The notes beneath the pieces are model-generated. The model was not told the DNA's origin, did not search any database, and saw nothing but the letters and a program-made list of their open reading frames with translations. 64,000 nucleotides of DNA from Rhizobium sp. WYJ-E13. Its GTDB lineage: Bacteria; Pseudomonadota; Alphaproteobacteria; Rhizobiales; Rhizobiaceae. The stretch covers positions 186,001 through 250,000 of the forward strand of contig NZ_CP076854.1 in assembly GCF_018987265.1 (NCBI RefSeq), given 5' to 3'. Of the stretch, positions 52,562-61,326 are shown piece by piece. The position numbers and the translations under genes are program-made. Each line of letters opens with the position of its first letter. Position 1 is the first letter of the stretch.

Positions 52562-53383
52562 CTACTGTACGCCGTTGGTCGCGCCCTGAACGAAGTAGCG
52601 GTTCATGAAAAGCGCCATCAGGACAATCGGTATGGTGGAAAAGTGAGCAAGAGCTCCGAGCGTGCCCCAGGTAATGTCCTTGGTCCCATAAGCCGTTAGC
52701 AGCGCGACCGAGATCGGCTTTGAATCCAGGGTCGTCAGAAACATCGGGTGAAGGAAGTCGTTCCAGGAGAACATCATACAAAAGAGTGCGCAGGCGATGA
52801 TGCCGGAGCGCACAGACGGCAGGGCCACGCGCAGGAACGCACCGATCAGCGTGCAGCCATCGGTCAGCGCGGCCTCTTCCATGTCCGGCGGCAGCGACTT
52901 GAAGTAGGAAAACATCATCCAGGTCACGAAGGCGCAGTTCAGCATGGTATTGAACACGATGACCGCCCACCAGCTGCCGAGCAGGCCGATGTCACGCATC
53001 AGCAGATAAAAGGGGATCAGTGCTGCGATCGCCGGGATCATCCGGATCGCCAGGAAGAAATAGGCAAAGCCCGTGGCAAAGCGTGCTTTGGAGCGCGCCA
53101 GCGCGTAGCCGGAGGGAACGCCGAGCAGAAGCGAAAGAAGTGTCGTGCCAAGGCTGATCACCAGCGACGAGCGGACGAGCGAAACGACGTCGAACAGCGC
53201 AAGGGCCTGGCGAAATTGATCGAGCGTCGGCTCGAAGGTCAAGCGCGGCGGCACGGTGAATATCTGGTTCGACGGCTTGTAGGCGGTCGCGATCAGCCAG
53301 CAGACCGGAAGCAGGAACAGGAGGGTTGCAACGAGGACGACCGTGCGCTCGGCAAGGATGCGACGCCTGGAAACACGTGACAT
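52562..53383 (-). CDS. ABC permease 2, MalG/UgpE type
   Basis: A 273-residue permease with six hydrophobic segments and the EAA loop MEEAALTDGCTLIGAFLRVA. The typical start VLVATLLFLLPVCWLIATAY and FVQGATNGVQ end match MalG-type proteins. ATG 53383 (MSRVSRR) follows GGGAGATAGG; the longer frame adds nine residues over that site. It sits 4 bases after permease 1. Confidence 0.92.
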   Translation of the reverse strand: MSRVSRRRILAERTVVLVATLLFLLPVCWLIATAYKPSNQIFTVPPRLTFEPTLDQFRQALALFDVVSLVRSSLVISLGTTLLSLLLGVPSGYALARSKARFATGFAYFFLAIRMIPAIAALIPFYLLMRDIGLLGSWWAVIVFNTMLNCAFVTWMMFSYFKSLPPDMEEAALTDGCTLIGAFLRVALPSVRSGIIACALFCMMFSWNDFLHPMFLTTLDSKPISVALLTAYGTKDITWGTLGALAHFSTIPIVLMALFMNRYFVQGATNGVQ

Positions 53384-53387
53384 CGGC

Positions 53388-54305
53388 CTATCTCCCGTTG
53401 ATCCTGACATCGGCGCGTCGGACGACCAGAAGCAGAACGGTCGCTATCAGCGCGATGAACAGCAGCGTGACGTTGCCGACGGCGGAGGCGTAGCCGACAT
53501 TGAAGAATTGCAGCCCCTCCTTGACGCCCAGCATCATCAGCGTGTTGGTGGCATCGTTCGGCCCGCCGCCTGTTGTGACGAAAACGGAATCGAAGACCCG
53601 GAAGGCATCCATCGTCCTCAGCGTGAGTGCGAGGAAGATCGATGGCAGCATCAAGGGCAAGATCAATAGGCGGAAGCGCTGCCATGCCGTTGCGCCGTCG
53701 ACTGTCCCGGCCTCAAGCAGGTCCGCCGGAAGTGCCTTGAGGCCGGCAAGCAGGATCAGCGTCATTAGAGGGGTCCACTCCCAGCAGTCGATCAATATGA
53801 GGACCCAGAGTGCGGTTGAAGCGTCGGTGAGGAGGCCCGTGCGGGGTCCGATGCCCGCCTCGGACAGGAAATAGCCGATCATGCCGTAGTCGGCGCCAAG
53901 CAGCGCCTTGAAGATCAGTCCGACCACGAGCGGGGTGATCGTCGATGGCACCAGCAGGAAGGCCAGAACCGCGCGATTGAAGCGGCTGTCGCGCCACAGA
54001 AGGAGTGCCAGGCAGAAGCCGAAGATGAGCTGGAGGCCGACGCTGAAAATCGTAAACTGGAAGGTGTTGAGGATTGCCGTGCGTGTCGCCTCATCGGTGA
54101 AGATGTCGACATAGTTCTGCAGGCCGACGAAACTTGTCCTGGCCGGACGGAGAAGATTGTAGCGATAGAAGCTGTACCAGATCCCTTGCGAAAGTGGCCA
54201 AAGGCCGATTGCAGCGACGTAGATGACTGCCGGCGCGGCCATCAAGAACAGGAAGAGCCTGCGGCGATCGGAGAAGCGATAGGGCATCGGCAAAACAGCG
54301 TTCAT
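53388..54305 (-). CDS. ABC permease 1, MalF/UgpA type
   Basis: A 305-residue permease: FLFLMAAPAVIYVAAIGLWP first helix, SFVGLQNYVDIFTD, and the EAA loop LLEAGTVDGATAWQRFRLLI near 200. It pairs with the MalG-type partner. Upstream ribosome binding is weak, and the preceding hairpin at 54387-54413 may set its expression below that of the binding protein. Confidence 0.92.
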   Translation of the reverse strand: MNAVLPMPYRFSDRRRLFLFLMAAPAVIYVAAIGLWPLSQGIWYSFYRYNLLRPARTSFVGLQNYVDIFTDEATRTAILNTFQFTIFSVGLQLIFGFCLALLLWRDSRFNRAVLAFLLVPSTITPLVVGLIFKALLGADYGMIGYFLSEAGIGPRTGLLTDASTALWVLILIDCWEWTPLMTLILLAGLKALPADLLEAGTVDGATAWQRFRLLILPLMLPSIFLALTLRTMDAFRVFDSVFVTTGGGPNDATNTLMMLGVKEGLQFFNVGYASAVGNVTLLFIALIATVLLLVVRRADVRINGR

Positions 54306-54386
54306 TCGTGTCAGGCCCGGCTCCGGCCCTCAGGCTGCATCCTTGACCGCGCCGGTTTGAGGATCGGCGCGGTCGCGAAGCGGAAT

Positions 54387-54413
54387 GCGCCTGCCAAGCA
54401 TAGCGGCAGGCGC
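54387..54413. repeat. Hairpin between binding-protein and permease genes
   Basis: GCGCCTGCC and GGCAGGCGC form a 9-bp perfect stem with a 9-base loop, 5 bases after the binding-protein stop (leftward reading). Without a T-tract it is more likely a message-stabilising or partial-termination element, giving more binding protein than permease. Confidence 0.6.
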
Positions 54414-54418
54414 GGCGA

Positions 54419-55714
54419 TCAGAACAGTTTTTCTGCTGCTTCCTGCGCCTTGTCGAGCGCTTCCTTCGGGGTTGCGGCGCCGGCGAGTACGGAATTGACG
54501 GCTGTGCCGAGCATATCCTGAATTTCCGGATATTCCGGAATGCGCGGACGGAATTCGCCGTTGCCGTGCTCGTAGGTTTGCGCGATCACCGGCAGGAAGT
54601 CGTATTTGGCAAGAAGGTCGGGGTCGGTCATCTGGCTCTTGCGCATGAAGCCGCCGGCACCGAGCATATTGAACTCCTTGTGGATTTTCTTGCTCGTCAC
54701 CCACTTGATGAAGGTCCATGCAGCTTCCTGTTTCGACGTATCGATATCGGCATTGATCGCAAGCCCCCAGCCGCCGACGCCATATTGCGGCGTCATGCCC
54801 GCGGCAACCGGCGCCACGGCAATGCCGGCCTTGCCGACGATGTTCGATACTTTCGGATCGGAATAGGCAGCAGCACCCACAGACCAGGTCTGCATGAAGG
54901 CAGACATTCCCTGGCGGAAGCTTTCCTCGCGCCCGCCCCAGTCATATTCGATGGCGCCGGGAGGTGCAGCCTCTGTGAAGAGTTCCTTGTAGACCGTGAG
55001 GCTCTTGATATTTGCCTCAGAGTTGAGGGCGGGCTTGCCGTCCTTGTCCAGGATGGAGCCGCCGAGCTGGTTGTTGTATTGCATCCAGTCCTGGGCGACC
55101 GCCGGCCCCTTCTGGCCGTTGGCGACGAAGCCGTATTGTTTCTTTGAGGGATCCGTCAGCTTCTTGGCATCGGCGACAAGTTCTTCCATGCTCGCCGGCG
55201 GCTTCAGCCCGGCAGCTTCCAGAAGGTCCTTGCGATAGGCGAGCACGTTGGCGTAGGCCGCAAACGGAAAGGCCACATAGTGATCGTCATATTGGCCGAG
55301 CGATTTCAGCGCCACCGGATAGATGTCGTCGAGATCAAGTTCGGCAGCGTCGCGCTTGACCCAGTCGGTCAGGTCGACCGAGTACTTGTTCTCAGCGTAG
55401 GCGCCCGCCCAGACGATGTCCATGGTCACCAGATCGTAACCCTTGGTGTCGCCGACGAAATCCGCTGTCGTCTTGGTCAACAATGTGCCGTAGTCCATGA
55501 TCTCGACCTTGAGGTCGGCACCGGTTTCCTCCTTGAAGGCGGGTGCCAGCTCGGTGAGGACCTTGGAAAAACCGTCGTTCATCGACGCGATCGTCAGGGT
55601 CACGCCGTCGAGCGACTTTGCCTGCGTGTAGGCGGTGGTCGCCATCAGCGCCATGACGGCGGCCGTCAGGCGGTATGCCGTTTTGGGCATGGAGAATGAA
55701 GAGGCTCTCGTCAT
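54419..55714 (-). CDS. ABC substrate-binding protein, family 1
   Basis: A 431-residue exported protein. The signal peptide ends near AYTQAKS (about residue 32). The mature part has LTIASMNDGFSKVLTELAPA, YDLVTMDIVWAGAYAENKYS, FPFAAYANVLAYRKDLLEAA and MQTWSVGAAAYSDPKVSNIV. It resembles sugar-type (family 1) receptors. Substrate is inferred from the operon to be a urea/biuret-like nitrogen compound or its conjugate. First gene of the leftward operon ending at 48249. ATG 55714 has only a distant AAGG. Confidence 0.9.
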   Translation of the reverse strand: MTRASSFSMPKTAYRLTAAVMALMATTAYTQAKSLDGVTLTIASMNDGFSKVLTELAPAFKEETGADLKVEIMDYGTLLTKTTADFVGDTKGYDLVTMDIVWAGAYAENKYSVDLTDWVKRDAAELDLDDIYPVALKSLGQYDDHYVAFPFAAYANVLAYRKDLLEAAGLKPPASMEELVADAKKLTDPSKKQYGFVANGQKGPAVAQDWMQYNNQLGGSILDKDGKPALNSEANIKSLTVYKELFTEAAPPGAIEYDWGGREESFRQGMSAFMQTWSVGAAAYSDPKVSNIVGKAGIAVAPVAAGMTPQYGVGGWGLAINADIDTSKQEAAWTFIKWVTSKKIHKEFNMLGAGGFMRKSQMTDPDLLAKYDFLPVIAQTYEHGNGEFRPRIPEYPEIQDMLGTAVNSVLAGAATPKEALDKAQEAAEKLF

Positions 55715-56110
55715 GACAATCAACCTTTCCGGTGCGGTGAAATATGAGGTGACGTTAGCGCGCCTCAATTCCAAGTCAAACAAAAAATCACATATATAAC
55801 AAAATAGAATTCGATGCCAGCTACTTTGGTTAAAGCAGTCGCATCCTGCCTAAATGATGAACTTTGATCTGCTTGTTTTTTCACCTGACGGCCGATCTCT
55901 CATTATATAGCTGTTTTATCGCATGGATTTCGGCCCGCGTGGTGAGGCGAGTGATGGAAAGGCTCTCCACGCTCCGGCAGACTGTTTGCCGAAATGTCGA
56001 TCCAAAAACGAACACGGCATGATAGAAAAAATCGAAAAGAAACATGATCAAACACTTTACAACGTGATCATGTTCGCTACGCTTCGGGAAAATTCTGGGG
56101 GTCAGTCTCG
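55715..56110. other. Divergent control region, A/T-rich
   Basis: 396 bases between the binding-protein operon (leftward) and the FAD oxidoreductase (rightward). No gene is supported. It holds a strongly A/T-rich core (55777-55812) with the TCAAACAAAAAATC motif, and further A/T-rich runs near 56025-56060. Promoters for both directions are expected here. The TCAAACAA motif recurs near the DeoR gene and the BtpA/SDR pair. Confidence 0.5.
55777..55790. promoter_or_regulatory. TCAAACAAAAAATC motif, copy 1
   Basis: TCAAACAA followed by an A-run, 62 bases upstream of the binding-protein start. Copies at 58734 and 62298 share TCAAACAA. All three lie in promoter-like intergenic DNA around a DeoR-family gene, whose family often binds such short A-rich repeats. 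The shared regulator is inference. Confidence 0.4.
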
Positions 56111-57574
56111 ATGCAGGAACCATTGTCGGCGCAGGATATGTCCAGCCCGGATGCGGCGAAGGCAGCAAGATCACGGTTGCTGCGGCTCGAAAGACAGGTT
56201 CGACGCGATCTCGGGATGATCGAAGCGGCACCACGAGCCTGGGTTCCGACGCACGATGAGGCTGATGTCTCGCACGACGTCATTATCGTCGGTGCAGGCC
56301 TGTCGGGTCTTACGATCGCCTTCGGCCTCAAGAGGCAAGGAGTGGAACGTGTCAGCCTGATCGATGCCGCACCCGCGGGGCAGGAGGGGCCGTGGGTGAC
56401 GACGGCGCGCATGCGGACCTTACGATCCCCGAAGACGCTGAGCGGTCCGGATCTTGGCGTGCCGAGCCTGACCTATCGGGCATGGCACGAAGCGCTTCAC
56501 GGTCGCAATAGCTTCGACAGGCTCGACAGGATCGATCGCATTGCCTGGATGAACTATTTGAGTTGGTTTCGAACGGTGCTGGCGCTGAACGTCGAAAACG
56601 ACAGCCGGCTGCTTTCAATCGACGAGGAGCGGGATCATCTCCGGCTACGCGTTCTGCAGGGCGGCCGGGAACGCACAATGTCCTGTCGCAAGGTGGTGCT
56701 GGCGACGGGCCTGGAGGGGGCCGGTGGGCTTCATGTGCCCGCTCTGATCCGCCACGGATTACCGAGGGAACGTTGGACGCATAGCGGCGAACCCATCTTA
56801 GCACAGAGCCTTGCCGGCAAGCGGATCGGGGTGATTGGCGCGGCTGCCTCCAGTTTCGACTGGGCGGTGACCGCACTGGAGGCGGGTGCCGACAGCGTAA
56901 CGCTCCTTGCCCGTGCGCCGTCCCTGCCCAAGACCGAACTGCTGGACTGGTCGAATTTTCCGGGCTTTCTCAATCACTTCTCCGATCTCGATGATGAGAG
57001 CCGTTATCGCTTCACCCGTCGCATGTTCGCTTTCAGAACACCGCCGACGATGGAAATGTACGAGCGCGCCATGGCATTCCCTCGGTGCCGCCTCGTGTCT
57101 GGAGCAGCGATAGAAGCGGTTGGGATCGAATGCGGCGAGATTGCCGTCAAGACGACGGTCGGTGACTTTGCCTTCGATCACCTTCTGCTTGGAACAGGTT
57201 ATCGGATTGACCTTGCGCATCGACCCGAACTGGCCGGGTTTTCCGGCTTGATCGCGACCTGGGCCGACCGCTTCGCGCCGCCAAAGGGCGAGGTCGACCT
57301 CGACCTTCTCGCCTATCCCTATCTAGGTCCGGCCTTCGAACTCGTCGAAAAGGTTCCCGGAACGGCATCCATGCTTGCCAATATTCATATCTTCAACAAT
57401 GCCGCGGTACCAAGTCTTGGTCCGGTTTGTAACGGCATCACCGGCTTGAAGGCAGGGGTGCCGAAGCTTGTCGCCGGCATTTGCCGGGGACTGTTCATGG
57501 GAAATATCGACTATTTTTTCCGGTCACTGGACGGCTACGACAAGGTGCATTTCCAGCCGAATATCGGTCCGTGA
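56111..57574 (+). CDS. FAD/NAD(P)-dependent oxidoreductase, N-hydroxylase/BVMO-like
   Basis: A 487-residue flavoprotein with two nucleotide folds: DVIIVGAGLSGLTIAFGLKR (FAD) near residue 56 and KRIGVIGAAASSFDWAVTAL (NADPH) near 237. In the latter the usual GxGxSG is GAAASS. Further blocks are GPWVTTARMRTLRSPKTLSG and FDHLLLGTGYRIDL. It resembles SidA/YpdA/BVMO-like monooxygenases. Divergent from the ureide importer, it may oxidise an amine or urea nitrogen of the imported compound. The start is uncertain; GGGGG lies 14 bases before ATG 56111. Confidence 0.8.
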   Translation: MQEPLSAQDMSSPDAAKAARSRLLRLERQVRRDLGMIEAAPRAWVPTHDEADVSHDVIIVGAGLSGLTIAFGLKRQGVERVSLIDAAPAGQEGPWVTTARMRTLRSPKTLSGPDLGVPSLTYRAWHEALHGRNSFDRLDRIDRIAWMNYLSWFRTVLALNVENDSRLLSIDEERDHLRLRVLQGGRERTMSCRKVVLATGLEGAGGLHVPALIRHGLPRERWTHSGEPILAQSLAGKRIGVIGAAASSFDWAVTALEAGADSVTLLARAPSLPKTELLDWSNFPGFLNHFSDLDDESRYRFTRRMFAFRTPPTMEMYERAMAFPRCRLVSGAAIEAVGIECGEIAVKTTVGDFAFDHLLLGTGYRIDLAHRPELAGFSGLIATWADRFAPPKGEVDLDLLAYPYLGPAFELVEKVPGTASMLANIHIFNNAAVPSLGPVCNGITGLKAGVPKLVAGICRGLFMGNIDYFFRSLDGYDKVHFQPNIGP

Positions 57575-57590
57575 GCATGGCGCGCTGAGA

Positions 57591-58667
57591 TCATCCGGCG
57601 ATGAGCCCGACGCGTCGCGCAGCAACGACTTTATACAGTCGATCGCCAGTGTAGCGATATTCCTCGAAGGCGGAAAACACGAGTGAATGGTCATGTTCGT
57701 CGTCGGATGCGACGGCCGCCGCCGCTATCTCGGCATCGGAGGGCAGCGGTAGATGGCGCCATTCCTCCAGTTCTCCGGAGGTCGGCGGAAGCGGCATGCC
57801 GATCTTGGTGTAGAGCGCCATCACGACTTCCCAGAAATGCAGCGCGAGGCGCTGGGGCTCCCCGATATGCGGGGAAACGAGGCGCAGCCAATGGCAGCCG
57901 GTCACCGCATGCAGGGCTTCGAAGCTCATCGTCCCCGCATAAAGAGCAAGGGACGCCGGGCGGATGCGGTCAAGGAAATCCGGCCCGGCGACCAGCCGTC
58001 CGAGACGATCCCGAAATGCAGAGAGCTTGCCCATCGCCTCGATCCATTTCCACAGGAGGTGGGTCGGTGCGTCGAGGTTGCGTAAGGCGGGGTCTGCCCG
58101 CATGTCGATCAGACATGCCAGCGGATCCGTGGTATCCGGCATGCGCTCAGCCGGAATGCCCTTGTAAGCGAGATAGGTTGCAGCCCAGTAGCCGAGCGCT
58201 GCGGCGACCTCGGCATCATCATTGCGCAGAAATGCGTAGGCGAGCCGCATCAGCCCGTGCGTCGCCGATGCCGCGACACCGGGAGCGAGCACCGGCATGA
58301 CCGCCAGGGCTGTGGCCGAACCGCCTTCCTTTGAGACCCTTGCAGTGAAATAGCGTCGCAGGTCGCCTTCTCGTTCGCGCCGGCCGAGAGCGCTGCGCCA
58401 TGTTGCGTCGTCCAACGCAGATATGAGGGGGGGCTGCATCGGAACGGCGTGGGAGCGTGTATAGTGCTCTGCGTAAGCCTCAAGCCGCGCAGCCGGAGCG
58501 CCGAGTCGGGCCATGGCCTCGAGAACCATTGGCAAATGATTGGCCAGATCGTCAGGGAATTCGCCGCTCCGGCGGCCGACATCAGCGATTAACTCCCTCA
58601 ATCGCGTGCCCGTTGCCTCGTCCCTATAGAGGTGGCCTGCCTGTACTGCCGTGGTTGCCTGAGACAT
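57591..58667 (-). CDS. Questin oxidase-family protein (DUF4243)
   Basis: A 358-residue mostly helical protein. NHLPMVLEAMARLGAPAARL then EAYAEHYTRSHAVP near the N-terminus, ATHGLMRLAYAFLRND around 150 and AVTGCHWLRL near 270 are the family's conserved His-rich segments. The founding fungal member cleaves the anthraquinone questin by Baeyer-Villiger-like oxidation. Bacterial members are largely uncharacterised. It converges with the FAD oxidoreductase gene 16 bases away and is followed upstream by a DeoR gene. Start at ATG 58667; a longer start adds nine residues. Confidence 0.8.
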   Translation of the reverse strand: MSQATTAVQAGHLYRDEATGTRLRELIADVGRRSGEFPDDLANHLPMVLEAMARLGAPAARLEAYAEHYTRSHAVPMQPPLISALDDATWRSALGRREREGDLRRYFTARVSKEGGSATALAVMPVLAPGVAASATHGLMRLAYAFLRNDDAEVAAALGYWAATYLAYKGIPAERMPDTTDPLACLIDMRADPALRNLDAPTHLLWKWIEAMGKLSAFRDRLGRLVAGPDFLDRIRPASLALYAGTMSFEALHAVTGCHWLRLVSPHIGEPQRLALHFWEVVMALYTKIGMPLPPTSGELEEWRHLPLPSDAEIAAAAVASDDEHDHSLVFSAFEEYRYTGDRLYKVVAARRVGLIAG

Positions 58668-58733
58668 GATCCTTACCCTGATTTCAACATCCAACGCGCT
58701 TAGGCTAAGCTACGCGACGATGTTCGAACAATA

Positions 58734-58753
58734 TCAAACAAGATAAAACAAAA
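58734..58753. promoter_or_regulatory. TCAAACAAGATAAAACAAAA motif, copy 2
   Basis: Two A-rich direct repeats (TCAAACAA and TAAAACAA) spaced ten bases apart, one helical turn, lie 67 bases upstream of the questin oxidase start and 41 bases after the DeoR stop. The one-turn spacing supports binding by a single protein face. See copies at 55777 and 62298. Confidence 0.45.
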
Positions 58754-58793
58754 GGCAACGTGTATTCCGGCTGACTACGGCGGTCTGTCCGGA

Positions 58794-59627
58794 TCAGTCG
58801 GCAACGGTGACAGCGACGCCTGCTGCCTTCAGGGCCGATGCCAGTTCGCCTGTTGGCGCCTCGTCGCAGACGAGTGTGTCGAATTCGCCAAGTTTGGCGA
58901 CATGAACGAGGGACATCCGGTTGAATTTCGTCGAGTCGCACAGAACCACGCGCTGCGAGGCGTGACTTAGATAGACACGCTTCATGTCTGTTTCCTCGAA
59001 GGAATAGTCGAAGATGCCCTGCGCCGTCAGGCCGGAAACACCAATGAAGGCGATGTCAAACCACAGCGATTCGAATTGCTCCACGGCTGAAGGACCGCTC
59101 GTCGACATTTCCTCGCCGCGAATCCGGCCGCCGGCCAGGTAGGTCTCCACGCCCTTGGCGCCGAGATAGGAGGCCGTACGTATGCTGTTGGTAAAAATCT
59201 TAACCTGCTGGCGGCCGGCAAGCGCCTCGGCTGCGAAATAGGGGGTCGTACCGACATCGATCGCAATACTGCGCGCGGCTTGGGACAGGCTGGCGGCGGC
59301 GGCGGCGATCCTTCGCTTTTGCGCAGCGTTGCGCGCAAGGCGCGCCTCGAATGCCGGTTCTTCGCGATCGACATTCTCTGCGAGCGCAAGGGCGGGCGCC
59401 CGATCCGGCTTGACCGCACCGCCATGCGTTCTGATGAGGCGGCCGTCCTTCTCAAGTTCGACGAGATCGCGCCGCACGGTCATTTCAGAGACCGAAAGCT
59501 GCTGCGCCAGATCGCTGACCGTTACCGATCCGACCCGTCCGATCTCCTCGATGATCGCGGCCTGCCGGACCTGGGCAAGGAATTTGGGTCGTTCGCCGGA
59601 TCTGGCGGCGGATTGCTCGCTCGTCAT
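58794..59627 (-). CDS. DeoR-family transcriptional regulator
   Basis: A 277-residue regulator. The HTH is RQAAIIEEIGRVGSVTVSDL, LSVSEMTVRRDLVELEKDGR, then LIRTHGGAV. The sensor domain is a phosphosugar-isomerase-like fold with IAIDVGTTPYFAAEALAG and EMSTSGPSAVEQFESLWFDI, FIGVSGLTAQGIFDYSFEE. DeoR regulators typically sense phosphorylated sugars. An FGGY kinase gene lies 180 bases upstream, so it likely responds to that kinase's product. Confidence 0.92.
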   Translation of the reverse strand: MTSEQSAARSGERPKFLAQVRQAAIIEEIGRVGSVTVSDLAQQLSVSEMTVRRDLVELEKDGRLIRTHGGAVKPDRAPALALAENVDREEPAFEARLARNAAQKRRIAAAAASLSQAARSIAIDVGTTPYFAAEALAGRQQVKIFTNSIRTASYLGAKGVETYLAGGRIRGEEMSTSGPSAVEQFESLWFDIAFIGVSGLTAQGIFDYSFEETDMKRVYLSHASQRVVLCDSTKFNRMSLVHVAKLGEFDTLVCDEAPTGELASALKAAGVAVTVAD

Positions 59628-59807
59628 CTTACTTTCGTCTCGTGTTCGTCTTTCAGAATTTCATCCGTCAGAAGGCCGCATACGGACGCCATTTACATCA
59701 ATATCTGTTCGAATTAAACATAATCGTCACGGTAATCATAGGCCCGCTCAGATAGTGCCGTGTGGAGTGCACAGCTTTCAGCCATTACAATCCCTGAGAG
59801 TTCGTAT

Positions 59808-61313
59808 CTACCGTGGTCTCCAGACGGGTGCGATGCGATTATAGAGTTCCCGGTAGCGGCGATAGCCATCGTCATACAGGATTGCATTGGCGCTTCGTGG
59901 CTCCAGGACATCCGAAAAGTGTACGAAGCGCGTGACACTGCGCCAGTCGGATTCGAGACCAACGCCGATCGCAGCGCTCCAGGCCGCGCCGATGCAGGAG
60001 CCTGGATGTCCCGAAAGGCGCTGCACCGGGGCGCCAAGCACGTCGGCCACGATCTGCATCCATATCGTGCTCTGTGCGCCGCCGTCCGACACCAGAAAGC
60101 GCCTCGGGCGATGCCCCATATCGATCAGCACCTCGACGTGATGGCGGATGGCATAGGCATAAGCTTCAAGCAGGGCGCGCCAGAGATGACCGATATCGTG
60201 CGACAACGTCAGCCCCTCAATCACGCCGCGGGCTGCCGGATCGTGGATGGGCGTCTTTTCACCGAGCATATAGGGCAGGATCGTCAGCCCGTCAGAGCCG
60301 GCGGGCTTTTGTTCGGCCAGATGGTCGAGGTGCTGATGCAGGCTGCATCCCTTGGCATCGGCAGCATGCTGTTCGCCAGATGCAAAGTTATTCACGAACC
60401 AATTCAGCGCAGAGCCACCTGTCGACATGCAGCCGTTCGGCATGTAAAGGCCCGGTACCAGATGATAGTCGAGAAAAAGCCTGGTATCCGGGGCCACAAC
60501 GTCGGTGGCCGTCAGAATATCGACCGCGCCACCGAATTTTAAGAGAACGTCGCCGGCCTCGATGACGCCCGCACCCAGCGCGGACGCAATCATATCTGCC
60601 GCACCGCCGACGACGGGGGTTCCAATCCTCAGACCCGTTTCCGAGGCGCCCCGTTCATCGACGATCCCCATGATCTCCGAAGACGCACGTTTTATCGGCA
60701 CGACGCGAGGATCGATGTGAGCAAGACGCACGAGCTCTTCGTCGATGGCATCCGTTGCGATATTCACGAAGCCTGCTTCCAGCGCCCAGTTCTGTTCGAC
60801 GGAGCGGGCGCCGGTCAGTCGATAGTTGATGTAGTCGTAGGAACCGAAGACCGTTTCAATCTGCTCGAAGACCCTCGGTTCATGCCGTTCTATCCATCTC
60901 AGTTTTGCTGTGACAAGCTGCTGATTGATGCCGTTGCCGGCCCTCTCCAGGAATGCGCGTTCGTCCCATTCCGCCTTCAGTTCGGCGACTTCAGCGCCGC
61001 AGCGCCCGTCGCTTTGCTGAATGCTTGGTCTCAGCACCTTGCCGTGCGCATCGAGCAAAACGACGGCAGGAAGCATGCCTGTCACGCCAACCGCGCTGAT
61101 CTCTCCGGCATCAAGGCCGGAAGTGGAGAGCAGTTCTCCGATGATGGAGCATACGTTCTCCCACCATTCCGAAGGGTTTTCCTCTGCCCAGCCGATATGT
61201 GGGGACGACAAGGTCACCGGCCGGCTTGCCGTTGCCAGGATCCGATCCGGCAGGCCGACCAGGATGCCTATCGTGGAGGTCGTTCCGATATCGAGGCCGA
61301 GGACGGCTGCCAT
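59808..61313 (-). CDS. FGGY-family carbohydrate kinase
   Basis: A 501-residue sugar kinase. N-terminal ATPase fold: AAVLGLDIGTTSTIGILV; catalytic Asp region: AVGVTGMLPAVVLLD; C-terminal GDVLLKFGGAVDI, LTILPYMLGEKTPIHDPAAR and VSDGGAQSTIWMQIVADVLG. It is xylulokinase-like; the substrate (pentulose, polyol or other) is not clear. ATG 61313 (MAAVLGLD) is used; the longer frame overlaps the BtpA stop. It lies 13 bases downstream of BtpA, a recurrent partnership. Confidence 0.92.
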   Translation of the reverse strand: MAAVLGLDIGTTSTIGILVGLPDRILATASRPVTLSSPHIGWAEENPSEWWENVCSIIGELLSTSGLDAGEISAVGVTGMLPAVVLLDAHGKVLRPSIQQSDGRCGAEVAELKAEWDERAFLERAGNGINQQLVTAKLRWIERHEPRVFEQIETVFGSYDYINYRLTGARSVEQNWALEAGFVNIATDAIDEELVRLAHIDPRVVPIKRASSEIMGIVDERGASETGLRIGTPVVGGAADMIASALGAGVIEAGDVLLKFGGAVDILTATDVVAPDTRLFLDYHLVPGLYMPNGCMSTGGSALNWFVNNFASGEQHAADAKGCSLHQHLDHLAEQKPAGSDGLTILPYMLGEKTPIHDPAARGVIEGLTLSHDIGHLWRALLEAYAYAIRHHVEVLIDMGHRPRRFLVSDGGAQSTIWMQIVADVLGAPVQRLSGHPGSCIGAAWSAAIGVGLESDWRSVTRFVHFSDVLEPRSANAILYDDGYRRYRELYNRIAPVWRPR

Positions 61314-61326
61314 GATGCTTTTCGCC

